DNA of 64,000 bases from JAPPHY01 sp034423135 (GTDB lineage: Bacteria; Chloroflexota; Dehalococcoidia; Lucifugimonadales; UBA2985): positions 1 to 64,000 of the forward strand of contig DAOUJC010000021.1 in the NCBI GenBank assembly GCA_034423135.1, written 5' to 3'. The notes beneath the pieces were generated by a model. It was not told the origin of the DNA. It saw nothing but the letters and a program-made list of their open reading frames with translations, and did not search any database. The translations under genes were made by a program, and so were the position numbers. Shown here piece after piece: positions 34,895 to 43,304 of the stretch (its first letter is position 1; each line of letters opens with the position of its first letter).

Positions 34895-35921
34895 CGACAC
34901 CACCAGTCCTCACGACCGGCCGCTGGTTGAGGTGGACGGGCTTGTCAAGCTCTTCCCCGTAGCTGGAAGCCTGTTCCGAAAGCCCTCAGGCTTCGTGCAC
35001 GCGGTAGACGACGTTTCCTTCAGCATCGCGCGCGGCAAGAGCCTGGCACTCGTCGGCGAGTCCGGCTGCGGCAAGACGACCGTGGGCAAGCTGCTGGTGA
35101 AGCTGATAGAGCCTACAGCCGGCAGCATGTCGTTCCGCTTCCCCGTCGCAGCCGGTGAGTCCACGCAGGAAGATTGCGTCGATCCGTCCACCCTGAAGGG
35201 ACGCGAGCTGAGACGCTTCCGTCGCCAGGTGCAGCTGATCTTCCAGGACCCCTATGAGTCCATGAACCCCAGGCTGACGATATACGACACCGTTGCAGAG
35301 CCACTGGCTGTTCAGGGAATCGGCAACCCACTGGACCGCGTAGACCGCGTCGCCCACATGCTGGGTTTGGTGGGCCTAAATCCGGCGGGCGCCTTCCTGT
35401 TTCGGTATCCACACGAGCTGTCCGGCGGGCAGAGGCAGCGCGTCGCCATTGCGCGTGCGCTGATTGTAGGCCCGTCACTGGTGGTGGCGGATGAACCGAC
35501 GTCGATGCTCGACGTGTCCAGCCGCACCGGCATCATGACTCTGATGCAGGAGCTAGCCGGCGACATGGGCGTCGCCTACCTGTACATCACGCACGACCTG
35601 GCGGTGGCAAGGTACATGTGCGACAGGATAGCGGTGATGTACATGGGCAAAGTGGTGGAGATTGGCGATGCGGAGGACCTCCTGCACAACCCGCTTCACC
35701 CATACACCAAGGCCCTGCTCTCCGCTGTGCCTGTGCCCGATCCCGACTACCACCGCGCGCCACCCGACATCAGCGGCGAGGTTACCGTGGCAGTCGACCC
35801 GATGCCCAGGTGCCGCTTCTTCGACAGGTGCCCCGCGGCCACTTCAACCTGCGAGACCGGCCCGCACCCTCCGCTGGAGGAGAAGGCGCCCAATCACTAC
35901 GCAGCATGCTACGAGGTGTGA
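34881..35921 (+). CDS. DppF/OppF-family ABC ATPase
   Basis: A 346-residue ATPase with GESGCGKTTVGKLL, LSGGQRQRVAIARAL and VVADEPTSMLDV (Met replaces Ala in the D-loop), plus YITHDLAVARYM. The C-terminal peptide-transporter extension has CRFFDRCPAATSTC. ATG 34881 has CGGAG five bases upstream and overlaps dppD. It completes the transporter begun at 29678. Confidence 0.9.
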   Translation: MRQNSDTTSPHDRPLVEVDGLVKLFPVAGSLFRKPSGFVHAVDDVSFSIARGKSLALVGESGCGKTTVGKLLVKLIEPTAGSMSFRFPVAAGESTQEDCVDPSTLKGRELRRFRRQVQLIFQDPYESMNPRLTIYDTVAEPLAVQGIGNPLDRVDRVAHMLGLVGLNPAGAFLFRYPHELSGGQRQRVAIARALIVGPSLVVADEPTSMLDVSSRTGIMTLMQELAGDMGVAYLYITHDLAVARYMCDRIAVMYMGKVVEIGDAEDLLHNPLHPYTKALLSAVPVPDPDYHRAPPDISGEVTVAVDPMPRCRFFDRCPAATSTCETGPHPPLEEKAPNHYAACYEV

Positions 35922-36005
35922 AGCCCCCGATAGTCGCACGGATGCCGCGCCGTCGGCCTCCCTTGCCAGTTGGAGCCACGCAGTCAGAGAACAATCGCCA
36001 GGCCC

Positions 36006-36704
36006 TCAGCGCGCGCCGGCTGATTCGTCACCTGTTGTGGAGGCTTCGCGTGCGGACGAGGACTGGACGGCTCCCCTGTCGCCGGTAGCGGCGCGCTTTT
36101 GCTCCTTTCGGAGACCAAACAGCCTTGCAACCCCTATGGCAATGCGCAGCACGAACTCAAGTGCTATCAGGAAAAGCAGGTAGTAGAGGATGTGATCATT
36201 GTAATCGCTCGCCTCATTCAGGGTGTTCAGCGAATCCGAGAGTGAGAAGAATGACGCATCCACGAGGAAGATGCCCATGACGGCGAAGGGCAGGATTTTC
36301 GCCAGGTCTCTGGACAGGTCCTCGTTGTAGTACGCCGTAGCCCTGATCGCGCTGACGGTGGCCACTGCGACCAGCAGTGTCTCCGCGAAGGACTGACCCT
36401 TCGACAGGAAGGCCAGCACGAGCGTAAGGACGGCGAACCAGAAGAAGGCGAAGACCGGGAACAGAATGAGGTACTTCACTACGTAGAGCGTCACCTGCAC
36501 GAGGGACCTGAGCCATCCGAGGCTCACGCCCCGATACCGGGACAGATCCAACTCGAACATGTCCCGTGCTGCCACGAACCGGTAGTACTTGAACACCAGA
36601 ATGCCATAGCCTGCGATTGCCAGTACGTAAAGCGAAAGCGGCCCCAGCAGGTCCAGGGCGTCCTGGAGGTTGAGGCCAATTCCGAATATGTCGTTGACGC
36701 TCAT
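36006..36704 (-). CDS. Integral membrane protein of unknown function
   Basis: A 232-residue protein with about five hydrophobic helices. These include LYVLAIAGYGILVFKYY, then FPVFAFFWFAVLTLVLAFL and ILYYLLFLIALEFVLRIAI. A charged Ser/Ala-rich C-terminal tail of about 35 residues follows. GGAGG lies seven bases before ATG 36704. I do not recognise the family. It lies between two transporter loci on the opposite strand. Confidence 0.65.
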   Translation of the reverse strand: MSVNDIFGIGLNLQDALDLLGPLSLYVLAIAGYGILVFKYYRFVAARDMFELDLSRYRGVSLGWLRSLVQVTLYVVKYLILFPVFAFFWFAVLTLVLAFLSKGQSFAETLLVAVATVSAIRATAYYNEDLSRDLAKILPFAVMGIFLVDASFFSLSDSLNTLNEASDYNDHILYYLLFLIALEFVLRIAIGVARLFGLRKEQKRAATGDRGAVQSSSAREASTTGDESAGAR

Positions 36705-36979
36705 CGCTTGACCTCCAGTTCCCGGTCATCAGAGCCGGAACCATACGGCATCAGGTACCCAGATACGGCAAGCAGCACACCAACGTGGAGCCGGCCTGTC
36801 CACCGCGACCACGACGGGAATCTCGCGCACGCTAGTTGTAACACAAATGGGTGTGTCCTGTCACAAGCCGACCTGCACATTAAGGACACGCGCCGCGGCA
36901 CTGAGGTCGCGTCAGATGAGGCCGTTCAACCTCCTCCCATGCGAGTCATAGGCCCGGCGGTGGGCCCGGCCGCTTCAGC
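36705..36979. other. Intergenic region without recognised gene
   Basis: It separates the minus-strand membrane protein from the promoter of the orphan binding protein. No repeat or RNA gene is visible. Confidence 0.5.
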
Positions 36980-37008
36980 TTGTGCAGGTAACCGGCGTGG
37001 CATACAAT
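36980..37008 (+). promoter_or_regulatory. Promoter of the orphan binding-protein gene
   Basis: TTGTGC (36980-36985), 17-base spacer, TACAAT (37003-37008). Start expected near 37015. Confidence 0.6.
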
Positions 37009-37047
37009 GCGACACATCGCCCCGAAAGGACAACTTACAGCCACGCC

Positions 37048-38826
37048 ATGAACGTAATCTCCAGACTTGCAGTCAGCCTTGCGGCCCTTCTGATTCTCGC
37101 CGCCGCCATCGGGTGCGCCGAAGAGACTCCCACGCCACAGCCCACGCAGACGCCGACACCAGCGCCATCACCCACACCGCTACCCTCGCCGACGCCTGAG
37201 CCGGAGGTCCTGACCATTCTCTACTGGCAGGCGCCTTCGCTGCCGGGACCATTCCTGTCCTCCGGCTACAAGGATCGGGATGCAGGCGCGCTGACGCTGG
37301 AGCCTCTGGCCAAGTACGCGCCGGACGGCAGCCTGATCCCGGCCCTGGCGGCGGACATACCTACCATCGAGAACGGCGGTGTTTCGCAGGACCTGACCTC
37401 GATTACCTGGAAGCTGAAGGATGGGCTGAACTGGTCGGACGGGAGCGTGGTGTCCGCCGAGGACGCCGTCTTCACATGGCAGTACTGCTCCAACGAAGCC
37501 ACGGGCTGCACGGCGGAGAGCCACTTTGACGGCATCTTTTCCGTGGAGGCGGTAGACAGCCTCACCGTGAGGATTACCTTTGAGGCGCCTACGCCCTACC
37601 CCTACACGGCCTTTGTCAGCACGGGCTCGCCAATCATCAGCCGCGTGCAGTTCGCCGACTGCGTGGGCGAAGCCGCCATGTCCTGCGACGCTGCGAACCT
37701 CTCCCCGCTTGGCACGGGCCCATACCGCATCACAGACTTCACGCCCAACGAGGAGGCCCACTACGAACGTAACCCCTACTATCGTGGGTCTGAACCCTAC
37801 TTCGACCGAGTAGTCATCAAGGGCGGCGGCGATGCCGAGTCCGCAGCCAGAGCCGTGCTGGAGGCCGGGGAAGCCGACTACGGCTGGAACCTGCAGGTGG
37901 ACCCGGGCGTCCTCGCTGAGATGGAGGCGACCGGTCACGGCACGGTGGTCACGGCATTCTCCAGCTTGGTGGAGCGCCTCGTGATCAACCAGACGAACCC
38001 GGACCAAGCCCTTGGGGACGACCGGTCAGAGTACCTCGACGGAGAGAACCCACATCCCTTCCTCACGTTCCCGCCCATCACCCAAGCGATGTCCATGGCC
38101 ATCGACCGAGGAGTCATAGCAGGCGACCTGTACGGGTTCACCGGAGAGCCTACCTGCAACCTCATCACCGGCCCGCCTGCCTACGTTTCCACCGCGAACG
38201 ACGCGTGCCTGACCCAGGACATCGAAGGTGCGAACGAGCTGCTGGACGACAACGGCGTTCTTGACACCGACGGCGACGGCATTCGCGAGCACAACGGCAT
38301 ACCCCTCCGCATCATCTACCAGACCTCGACAAATGCCATACGCCAGTCGACGCAGGCCCTGATCCAGGACTGGTGGAGCCGGATAGGCATCGATACCGAG
38401 CTCATCGACCACGACGCGAGCGTCTACTTCGGCGGCGACCCGGTGGAGGACAAGGAGGCGTCGCTTCGCAGGTTCTTTGCTGACGTGCAGATGTACGCCA
38501 ACGGACCGGACATCGACCCGCAGCAGTACCTGGCAGGTTCGACGTGCGAGCACATCCCGACTCGCGAGAACGGCTGGACCGGCGACAACACGGCCCGCTC
38601 CTGCAACCCGGACTACGACGCGGTGTATGTAGAGCTTGCGCAGACCGGCGCCGGGCCGGAACGCGACGCGCTGATCATCAGGCTGAACGACATCCAGGTG
38701 CAGAGCTACCAAGAGATTCCGCTGGTCAACCGAGGGTTCGTGTCTGCACACCTAGACAGCCTGCAGGGCGTACGCATCAACGGCTGGGACAGCGAACTAT
38801 GGAACATCGAGGAGTGGCGCCGGTAG
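37048..38826 (+). CDS. Orphan SBP family 5 substrate-binding lipoprotein
   Basis: A 592-residue lipoprotein with lipobox AAAIGC, a Pro/Thr linker (TPTPQPTQTPTPAPSPTP) and the SBP_bac_5 pattern (WKLKDGLNWSDGSVVSAEDAVFTWQY, then GTGPYRITDFTPNEEAHYERNPYY in two blocks). A calcium-like acidic segment (DTDGDGIREHNG) occurs mid-protein, as in other members. No permease gene is adjacent. The minus-strand ATPase pair at 39074-41078 converges on it, so it may share those ATPases with permeases elsewhere. The nearest Shine-Dalgarno (GAAAGGA) is about 17 bases upstream, so translation initiation may be weak. Confidence 0.85.
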   Translation: MNVISRLAVSLAALLILAAAIGCAEETPTPQPTQTPTPAPSPTPLPSPTPEPEVLTILYWQAPSLPGPFLSSGYKDRDAGALTLEPLAKYAPDGSLIPALAADIPTIENGGVSQDLTSITWKLKDGLNWSDGSVVSAEDAVFTWQYCSNEATGCTAESHFDGIFSVEAVDSLTVRITFEAPTPYPYTAFVSTGSPIISRVQFADCVGEAAMSCDAANLSPLGTGPYRITDFTPNEEAHYERNPYYRGSEPYFDRVVIKGGGDAESAARAVLEAGEADYGWNLQVDPGVLAEMEATGHGTVVTAFSSLVERLVINQTNPDQALGDDRSEYLDGENPHPFLTFPPITQAMSMAIDRGVIAGDLYGFTGEPTCNLITGPPAYVSTANDACLTQDIEGANELLDDNGVLDTDGDGIREHNGIPLRIIYQTSTNAIRQSTQALIQDWWSRIGIDTELIDHDASVYFGGDPVEDKEASLRRFFADVQMYANGPDIDPQQYLAGSTCEHIPTRENGWTGDNTARSCNPDYDAVYVELAQTGAGPERDALIIRLNDIQVQSYQEIPLVNRGFVSAHLDSLQGVRINGWDSELWNIEEWRR

Positions 38827-38859
38827 CAACCAGAGGCGCGAGACTCCAACAGCCACAGC

Positions 38860-38907
38860 CGTCATTGCGGCCCCGTATCGGGGTACGGGGCAGGCTCCAG
38901 CCGCAAG
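38860..38907. repeat. Family D palindrome with an inserted hairpin
   Basis: CGTCATTGCGG (38860-38870) is separated from GCCGCAAGG by a segment containing the palindrome CCCCGTATCGGGGTACGGGG (38871-38890). The usual GCGAAAGC loop is replaced. Confidence 0.55.
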
Positions 38908-39015
38908 GTGTTGCACTTCGGTTGTGAGTTTAGGGAGTCCATCCCCGCCCCCCCTGGATTCCTGCCTGCGCGGGAATAGGGGTGTGACGAGGACGGTCAC
39001 TTCCCGCACAAAGCA

Positions 39016-39048
39016 GAATCGCGGCTGAGCCAGGCTCAGCCGCGATTC
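39016..39048. terminator. Strong hairpin terminator between convergent genes
   Basis: GAATCGCGGCTGAGCC and its exact complement around a single A, so the loop opens to about five bases. It lies just after the minus-strand ATPase pair. The T-tract (GCTTTGTG) on the minus strand is short. Confidence 0.7.
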
Positions 39049-39073
39049 CGTGTTCTCTGAAGTTGTCTACCGG

Positions 39074-40102
39074 CTACACCCGGATGCAGGACACCCAGTG
39101 GTCCGGCGAGACCTCTCGCAGGTCGGGCACGCCGCGCTCGTTCGAAAGCCCTTCGGTGTGAACGCCGGCGCACTCGTCGGCGGCGATTGGGCACCGAGGA
39201 TGGAACACGCAGCCCGGAGGCGGTCGCAGCGGGCTGGGCACGTCGCCCGTCAGCACCATGCGCTCGCGCTGCGCCTCCACCAGCGGGTCGGGGATTGGCA
39301 CTGCGGAGATGAGCGCCTTGGTGTAGGGGTGCAGCGGGTTCTCGTACAGCTCGTCGCGGCCGGCAATCTCGGCAATCTTGCCAAGGTACATCACCACGAT
39401 ACGGTCGCTGATGTGGCGCACCACCGAGAGGTCGTGAGCCACGAAGAGGTACGTGAGGTCGAACTGCGCCTGGAGCTCCTCCAGCAGGTTGACCAACTGC
39501 GCCTGAATGGACACGTCCAGCGCCGACACCGGCTCGTCGCAGGCAATGAAGCTCGGCCGCACTGCAAGCGCCCGTGCCACGCCGATGCGCTGGCGCTGAC
39601 CACCGCTGAACTCGTGGGGGAACCTGCTGGCCATGTACGGGCTGAGACCGACTGTGGTCAGCAGCTCGGCCACGCGGTCGCGGTACTCGCCGCGCCCGCT
39701 GGTGATCTTGTGGACGATAAGAGGCTCGCCGATGATGTTGCCGCAGTTCATGCGGGGGTTGAGCGAGCCGTAGGGGTCCTGGAAGATCATCTGCATCTTC
39801 CGGCGTATCAGGCGGAGCTCCTTGCCCTTGGTCACGGCGAGGTCTGTCCCCTCGAACTCGACGACACCGGACGTGGGGCGGTACAGCTGGAGGATGGTGC
39901 GTGCTGCGGTGGTCTTGCCGCAACCGCTCTCGCCCACCATGCCCAGAGTCTCACCCCTGCGGATGAAGAAGCTGATGTCGTCCACGGCCTTGACGTCGGC
40001 CACGTGACGCTGGATGACGATCCCCCTACGCACGGGGAAGTACTTCACCAGGTTTTCTACGTTGAGCAGGATATTATCGTCTTGCACGCTACCTCCTAGC
40101 AT
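39074..40102 (-). CDS. DppF/OppF-type ATPase of an incomplete peptide transporter
   Basis: A 342-residue ATPase with GESGCGKTTAARTIL, FSGGQRQRIGVARAL, FIACDEPVSALDV and VAHDLSVV, and C-terminal CVFHPRCPIAADEC. It overlaps the preceding ATPase by 14 bases if ATG 40102 is used. GTG 40087, just after AGGAGG, is an equally reasonable start. Only the two ATPases are here; permeases and a matching binding protein are not adjacent. Confidence 0.88.
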   Translation of the reverse strand: MLGGSVQDDNILLNVENLVKYFPVRRGIVIQRHVADVKAVDDISFFIRRGETLGMVGESGCGKTTAARTILQLYRPTSGVVEFEGTDLAVTKGKELRLIRRKMQMIFQDPYGSLNPRMNCGNIIGEPLIVHKITSGRGEYRDRVAELLTTVGLSPYMASRFPHEFSGGQRQRIGVARALAVRPSFIACDEPVSALDVSIQAQLVNLLEELQAQFDLTYLFVAHDLSVVRHISDRIVVMYLGKIAEIAGRDELYENPLHPYTKALISAVPIPDPLVEAQRERMVLTGDVPSPLRPPPGCVFHPRCPIAADECAGVHTEGLSNERGVPDLREVSPDHWVSCIRV

Positions 40103-41078
40103 CTGCGCCCAGCTGGTCGGACACCCAGCAGGCTGCCGTATGGCCTTCGGATACTTCCACCAACGGAGGGATTTCCGTTGCGCACTTGTCGATTGCGAAC
40201 CTGCACCTGGCGCGGAAGGCGCATCCTGCGGGCAGAGCGATCAGGTCAGGAGGCAGGCCCTCGATGGGGTCCAGCTGCTCCTTGCGAGGCTCGTCGAGGC
40301 GGGGCACCGATGCGAGCAGACCGATGGTGTAGGGGTGTCGCGGGTTGCCGTAGATCTCCCGGGACGTGCCTCGCTCGATGATCTTTCCGGCGTACATCAC
40401 GTTGACCCGGTCGGCATAGCGAGCCACCACGCCCAGGTTGTGGGTGATGATGAGCACCGCAGTGCCGAGTTCACGGCCCAAGCGCTGCACCAGCTCCAGG
40501 ATCTGCGCCTGAATGGTCACGTCCAGAGCGGTTGTGGGCTCGTCGGCGATGAGCATCTTGGGGTTGCAGCTGAGCGCCATTGCAATCATCACCCTCTGGC
40601 GCATACCGCCGCTGAACTGGTGAGGATAGTCCCTGAGCCGCCTGTCGCCCTCCGGGATGCCGACCATGAGGAGGAGCTCGCCCGCCCGCTGTTCGGCACC
40701 GGCCTTGTCCATCCCCAAGTGCAGCTGCAGGGCTTCAGTGAGCTGCCGCCCGATTGTGAGCACCGGATTGAGGGAGGTCATGGGCTCCTGGAAGATCATG
40801 GACATGTCCTTGCCCCGGATGTGGCGCATGTCCTCGTCTTCCAGAGTGAGAAGGTCCTGGCCGTTGAACATCACGGATCCGGCGACGTTCCTGCCAGGGT
40901 TCTGGATGAGGCGCATGAGCGACAGCGCGCTCACGCTCTTCCCGCACCCGCTCTCCCCCACCAAGCCCAGTATCTCGCCTTCTTCCAGGTCATAGGTGAT
41001 GCCGTCCACCGCCTTGACTACGCCTTCCGGCGTGAAGAAGTAGGTTGCGAGGTCTTTGACCTCAAGAAGCTTGGCCAC
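40089..41078 (-). CDS. DppD/OppD-type ATPase of an incomplete peptide transporter
   Basis: A 329-residue ATPase with GESGCGKSVSALSLM, FSGGMRQRVMIAMAL, MLIADEPTTALDV and ITHNLGVVARYADRV; the cysteine region is CAFRARCRFAIDKC. I chose GTG 41078, preceded by AGGAGGAGG; the in-frame ATG 41132 would add 18 unconserved residues. First of the ATPase pair; it lies about 105 bases downstream of the tRNA genes on the same strand. Confidence 0.88.
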   Translation of the reverse strand: MAKLLEVKDLATYFFTPEGVVKAVDGITYDLEEGEILGLVGESGCGKSVSALSLMRLIQNPGRNVAGSVMFNGQDLLTLEDEDMRHIRGKDMSMIFQEPMTSLNPVLTIGRQLTEALQLHLGMDKAGAEQRAGELLLMVGIPEGDRRLRDYPHQFSGGMRQRVMIAMALSCNPKMLIADEPTTALDVTIQAQILELVQRLGRELGTAVLIITHNLGVVARYADRVNVMYAGKIIERGTSREIYGNPRHPYTIGLLASVPRLDEPRKEQLDPIEGLPPDLIALPAGCAFRARCRFAIDKCATEIPPLVEVSEGHTAACWVSDQLGADARR

Positions 41079-41182
41079 TTTTTCCTCCTCCTTGTTAAGA
41101 CTTGGACTTGCCGACTTCTCGGCGCCAACCAAGCGTGCCCGGTCAGGCTACCTGCGGAGGGTTCTAAGTCTTCACTTGCTCC

Positions 41183-41264
41183 TGGGGAAGAGGAGACTCG
41201 AACTCCTACGCCTTGCGGCACATGATCCTAAGTCATGCTCGTCTGCCAGTTCCGACACTTCCCC
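41183..41264 (-). tRNA. tRNA-Leu(UAG)
   Basis: The 7-bp acceptor GGGGAAG/CTTCCCC, anticodon loop CTTAGGA (anticodon TAG), a class II variable arm GCCGCAAGGC and T-loop TTCGAGTC are all present. CCA is not encoded. Confidence 0.93.
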
Positions 41265-41275
41265 TACGAATTTCG

Positions 41276-41348
<73 letters not shown>

Positions 41349-41388
41349 CTATGCCCTCCTTCAGAAAGCACCCTCCCAGATTCCCGCG

Positions 41389-41417
41389 AATCTATCATGG
41401 AAAGGAACGTGTGTCAA
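41389..41417 (-). promoter_or_regulatory. Promoter of the tRNA-Lys/tRNA-Leu unit
   Basis: On the minus strand TTGACA (41417-41412), 17-base spacer, TAGATT (41394-41389); +1 near 41382. The transposon's target duplication begins ten bases upstream of the -35 element. Confidence 0.75.
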
Positions 41418-41427
41418 GTGCCGTGGC

Positions 41428-41436
41428 AAGGCCATA
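41428..41436. repeat. Target-site duplication, left copy
   Basis: AAGGCCATA, identical to 46057-46065. Confidence 0.85.
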
Positions 41437-41457
41437 GGAGAGGTGTGAAAAATGAAC
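41437..41457. repeat. Left terminal inverted repeat
   Basis: Begins GGAGAGGTGTGAAAAATG; the right copy, read on the opposite strand, begins GGAGAGCTGTGAAAAATG. Confidence 0.85.
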
Positions 41458-41506
41458 TCTCAGGCACGATGCGGATTACCCAATGGACGGCCTGGCCCCT
41501 GCCCAC

Positions 41507-41641
41507 TCAGCGGCGGCGGAGGGACTTGAAGGGGCAGTCACGCTCCGTACACATACGGTCCGCGTCCTCGGCAGGAATGCCACAGAAGCAGACTCTTTGT
41601 CCGGGCTTCTCCTGTTCGTCGCCCTCGTGCTGTTTGCTCAT
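41507..41641 (-). CDS. 44-residue Cys-rich small protein
   Basis: A tiny gene from ATG 41641 to TGA 41507, with AAAGGGG about six bases upstream. The protein is hydrophilic; residues CFCGIP, then MCTERDCPF, give four cysteines in a CxC-x10-C-x4-C arrangement that could bind zinc. It ends in basic SLRRR. It is the last cargo gene of the transposon before the left end. No homology is recognised; the ribosome site and Cys pattern are the support. Confidence 0.5.
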   Translation of the reverse strand: MSKQHEGDEQEKPGQRVCFCGIPAEDADRMCTERDCPFKSLRRR

Positions 41642-41770
41642 GGTAGCCCCTTTCGTGCCTAGAGTTTGCGGTCCGCTCGCGGCTCTGATATGGTCGACGT
41701 ATGTTTGAGGGAATGAATACTTGGACGGCCGCGGAGGCGTCGGCGATGGCAGTGGTGTTCGGCATCGCCG

Positions 41771-41989
41771 CTATTCTCGGTGGTGTATCGAGCACCATAT
41801 TAACCTCACTAATGCGGCGATCCAGGCGAGAACTCCGAGCACTCCGACAAAGGGTGGTGACAGCCACGCCGGAATGTCCTCGTTGTCGAGAACGTGACCC
41901 ACAAGAAACAGGCCCAGGGCCGCTAGTAGCAGGGCAGTGCCAAGACTGAATAGCCAAAGCACTAAGTCCCAACATTCATCCTTCTCCAC
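41771..41989 (-). CDS. Small two-helix membrane protein (transposon cargo)
   Basis: 72 residues from GTG 41989 (GGAGG eight bases upstream). Two hydrophobic segments, LWLFSLGTALLLAALGLFLVG and VGVLGVLAWIAALVRLIW, are joined by an acidic loop. It lies 24 bases after the frameshifted CAP gene in the same direction. Unknown family. An overlapping plus-strand frame was judged less likely. Confidence 0.5.
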   Translation of the reverse strand: MEKDECWDLVLWLFSLGTALLLAALGLFLVGHVLDNEDIPAWLSPPFVGVLGVLAWIAALVRLIWCSIHHRE

Positions 41990-42013
41990 TGGAATAGCCT
42001 CCGCCTTCTCCTC

Positions 42014-42788
42014 TCAGCAGAAATTCTGCGTGGTGTAGACTCTCTCGGGCTTGGCGACGTGGATCCCGAAGCCCTGGGACTGGTAGCGGTTACTCAAGAT
42101 GTTCTCCCGGTGTCCCTCACTATCCATCCAAGACTCAACGATGCTGGCGGCGAGATCGGGCACTGAGAGGTAGTCCGGCGCGCCGGCTGCGGTGTACTCA
42201 TACCAGAGCGCCCCTTGGTGAATGTTCTCGCCCACGCCGACGCTGAAGAACGTCTCGCAGGTGTAGTCGAAGTCCTCCAGCGCCCTCTCGGTGGGCCCCC
42301 TACCCTCGATGTCGGTGTGGGAGAGATGCCCCCTCCAGCCCATGTACTCGCTGTACGCCTGTGCGATGGCCGCGAGGCCGGGGTCATAGTCCAGTTTGAT
42401 AATTTCAAGGCCATAATGCGCGGTGCGCTCCCAGATTAACCAGCCGGTGCAGCTCTGCCGTCATCGCCGCGGTCCACGCGCCACTGCCCGCGCCGCCAGG
42501 CAACTCTGCCGGCGCGTCGACCGACACACTGGCGCTATCGCCCTCAAAGAACCCGTCCAGGAACCCCGACGATGCTCCAAGCCAGAGCACGCCCGCAGTC
42601 GCCACAATCGCTACGGCAGCGACGGCCAGCCCCAAATCCCCTTTGCTCAGCCGCCAGAAACGAGCGCTTCCCTGATAGGTCCTGTGCCGTCCGCCACGCC
42701 TACGCCGAGCCTTGGGGCGCGGGGGCAGCTTCGGGTGAACATCCTCATCGTAGCCGTCGTGGAGCACGTAGGTGCGGTAGGTGGTCAC
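42014..42788 (-). pseudogene. CAP/SCP-domain membrane-anchored protein, interrupted by a frameshift
   Basis: The first part (GTG 42788, AGGAGG upstream) encodes MTTYRTYVL, a basic stretch, a membrane helix (LGLAVAAVAIVATAGVLWLG) and the start of a CAP domain (TAELHRLVN), then runs into TGA near 42405. Shifting frame by one base at about 42434 continues it as WERTAHYGLEIIKLDYDPGL, SEYMGWRGHLSHTD, GENIHQGALWYEY, SWMDSEGHRENILSNRY and YTTQNFC, all standard CAP blocks. One extra C in GTTAATCTGGG explains the break. CAP proteins are usually extracytoplasmic. It could be a pseudogene, a sequencing error or, less likely, recoding. Confidence 0.75.
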
Positions 42789-42799
42789 GTGTCAGCCTC

Positions 42800-43285
42800 C
42801 TATCGGTTCAGCCAGGGCAGGGTTTGGTAGTCGCATTGGCGCTCCAGCTCGATTGTCCACCGCTTGAGCGCCTGTTCCTCTTCGCCCAATGCCCGCATCT
42901 TCTGAGCGAACGCACTTCCGGTGGTCCCGTCTGGATTCCAGAGCGCATCGGCCTGAGCGTCCTCGATGGCGTGCAGAATGCGCTCAGCCTTCTCCATCAC
43001 GGCCTTGCCCTCGGCTACGCAGCGAGCATCCCCGAAGGGCAGCCCTGCCAGGTGTTCCGATGTTCCAGTCTTGGAAGCCGCCGTCCAGAATCCCTGTTGG
43101 AACACGGAAGGCCCTGCGCTGGTGGCCCCGAGTAGCAGGGCGACGCCCACGGCTGCGCCCGCGAGAATCCAGAAGATCGGGAGTCGGCTGTACCACGGCT
43201 GCTCTTGCTTGTGGTGCTTTTTGTGCCAGTGTTTCGGCTTGGGCTTGCTGTATCCGTTGCCGAGCACATAGGTCTGATAGGTCAC
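42800..43285 (-). CDS. Membrane-anchored protein with TYVLxxGY leader (transposon cargo)
   Basis: 161 residues. The N-terminus MTYQTYVLGNGY matches that of the neighbouring CAP gene (MTTYRTYVLHDGY). A His/Lys-rich stretch (PKHWHKKHHKQ) and one membrane helix (IFWILAGAAVGVALLLGA) follow, then an extracytoplasmic helical domain with single cysteines at two places. No known domain is recognised. AGGAG is about ten bases before the ATG. It lies between the two CAP genes, with 11- and 19-base gaps, so it is likely part of the same system. Confidence 0.6.
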   Translation of the reverse strand: MTYQTYVLGNGYSKPKPKHWHKKHHKQEQPWYSRLPIFWILAGAAVGVALLLGATSAGPSVFQQGFWTAASKTGTSEHLAGLPFGDARCVAEGKAVMEKAERILHAIEDAQADALWNPDGTTGSAFAQKMRALGEEEQALKRWTIELERQCDYQTLPWLNR

Positions 43286-43304
43286 GGGAGAGTCTCCTTT
43301 CCGG

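Noticed and set aside
41701..41949. Plus-strand small membrane-like frame inside the transposon
   Set aside because: It overlaps the minus-strand two-helix gene; its second half looks random and its ribosome site is weak. The minus-strand gene fits the operon better.
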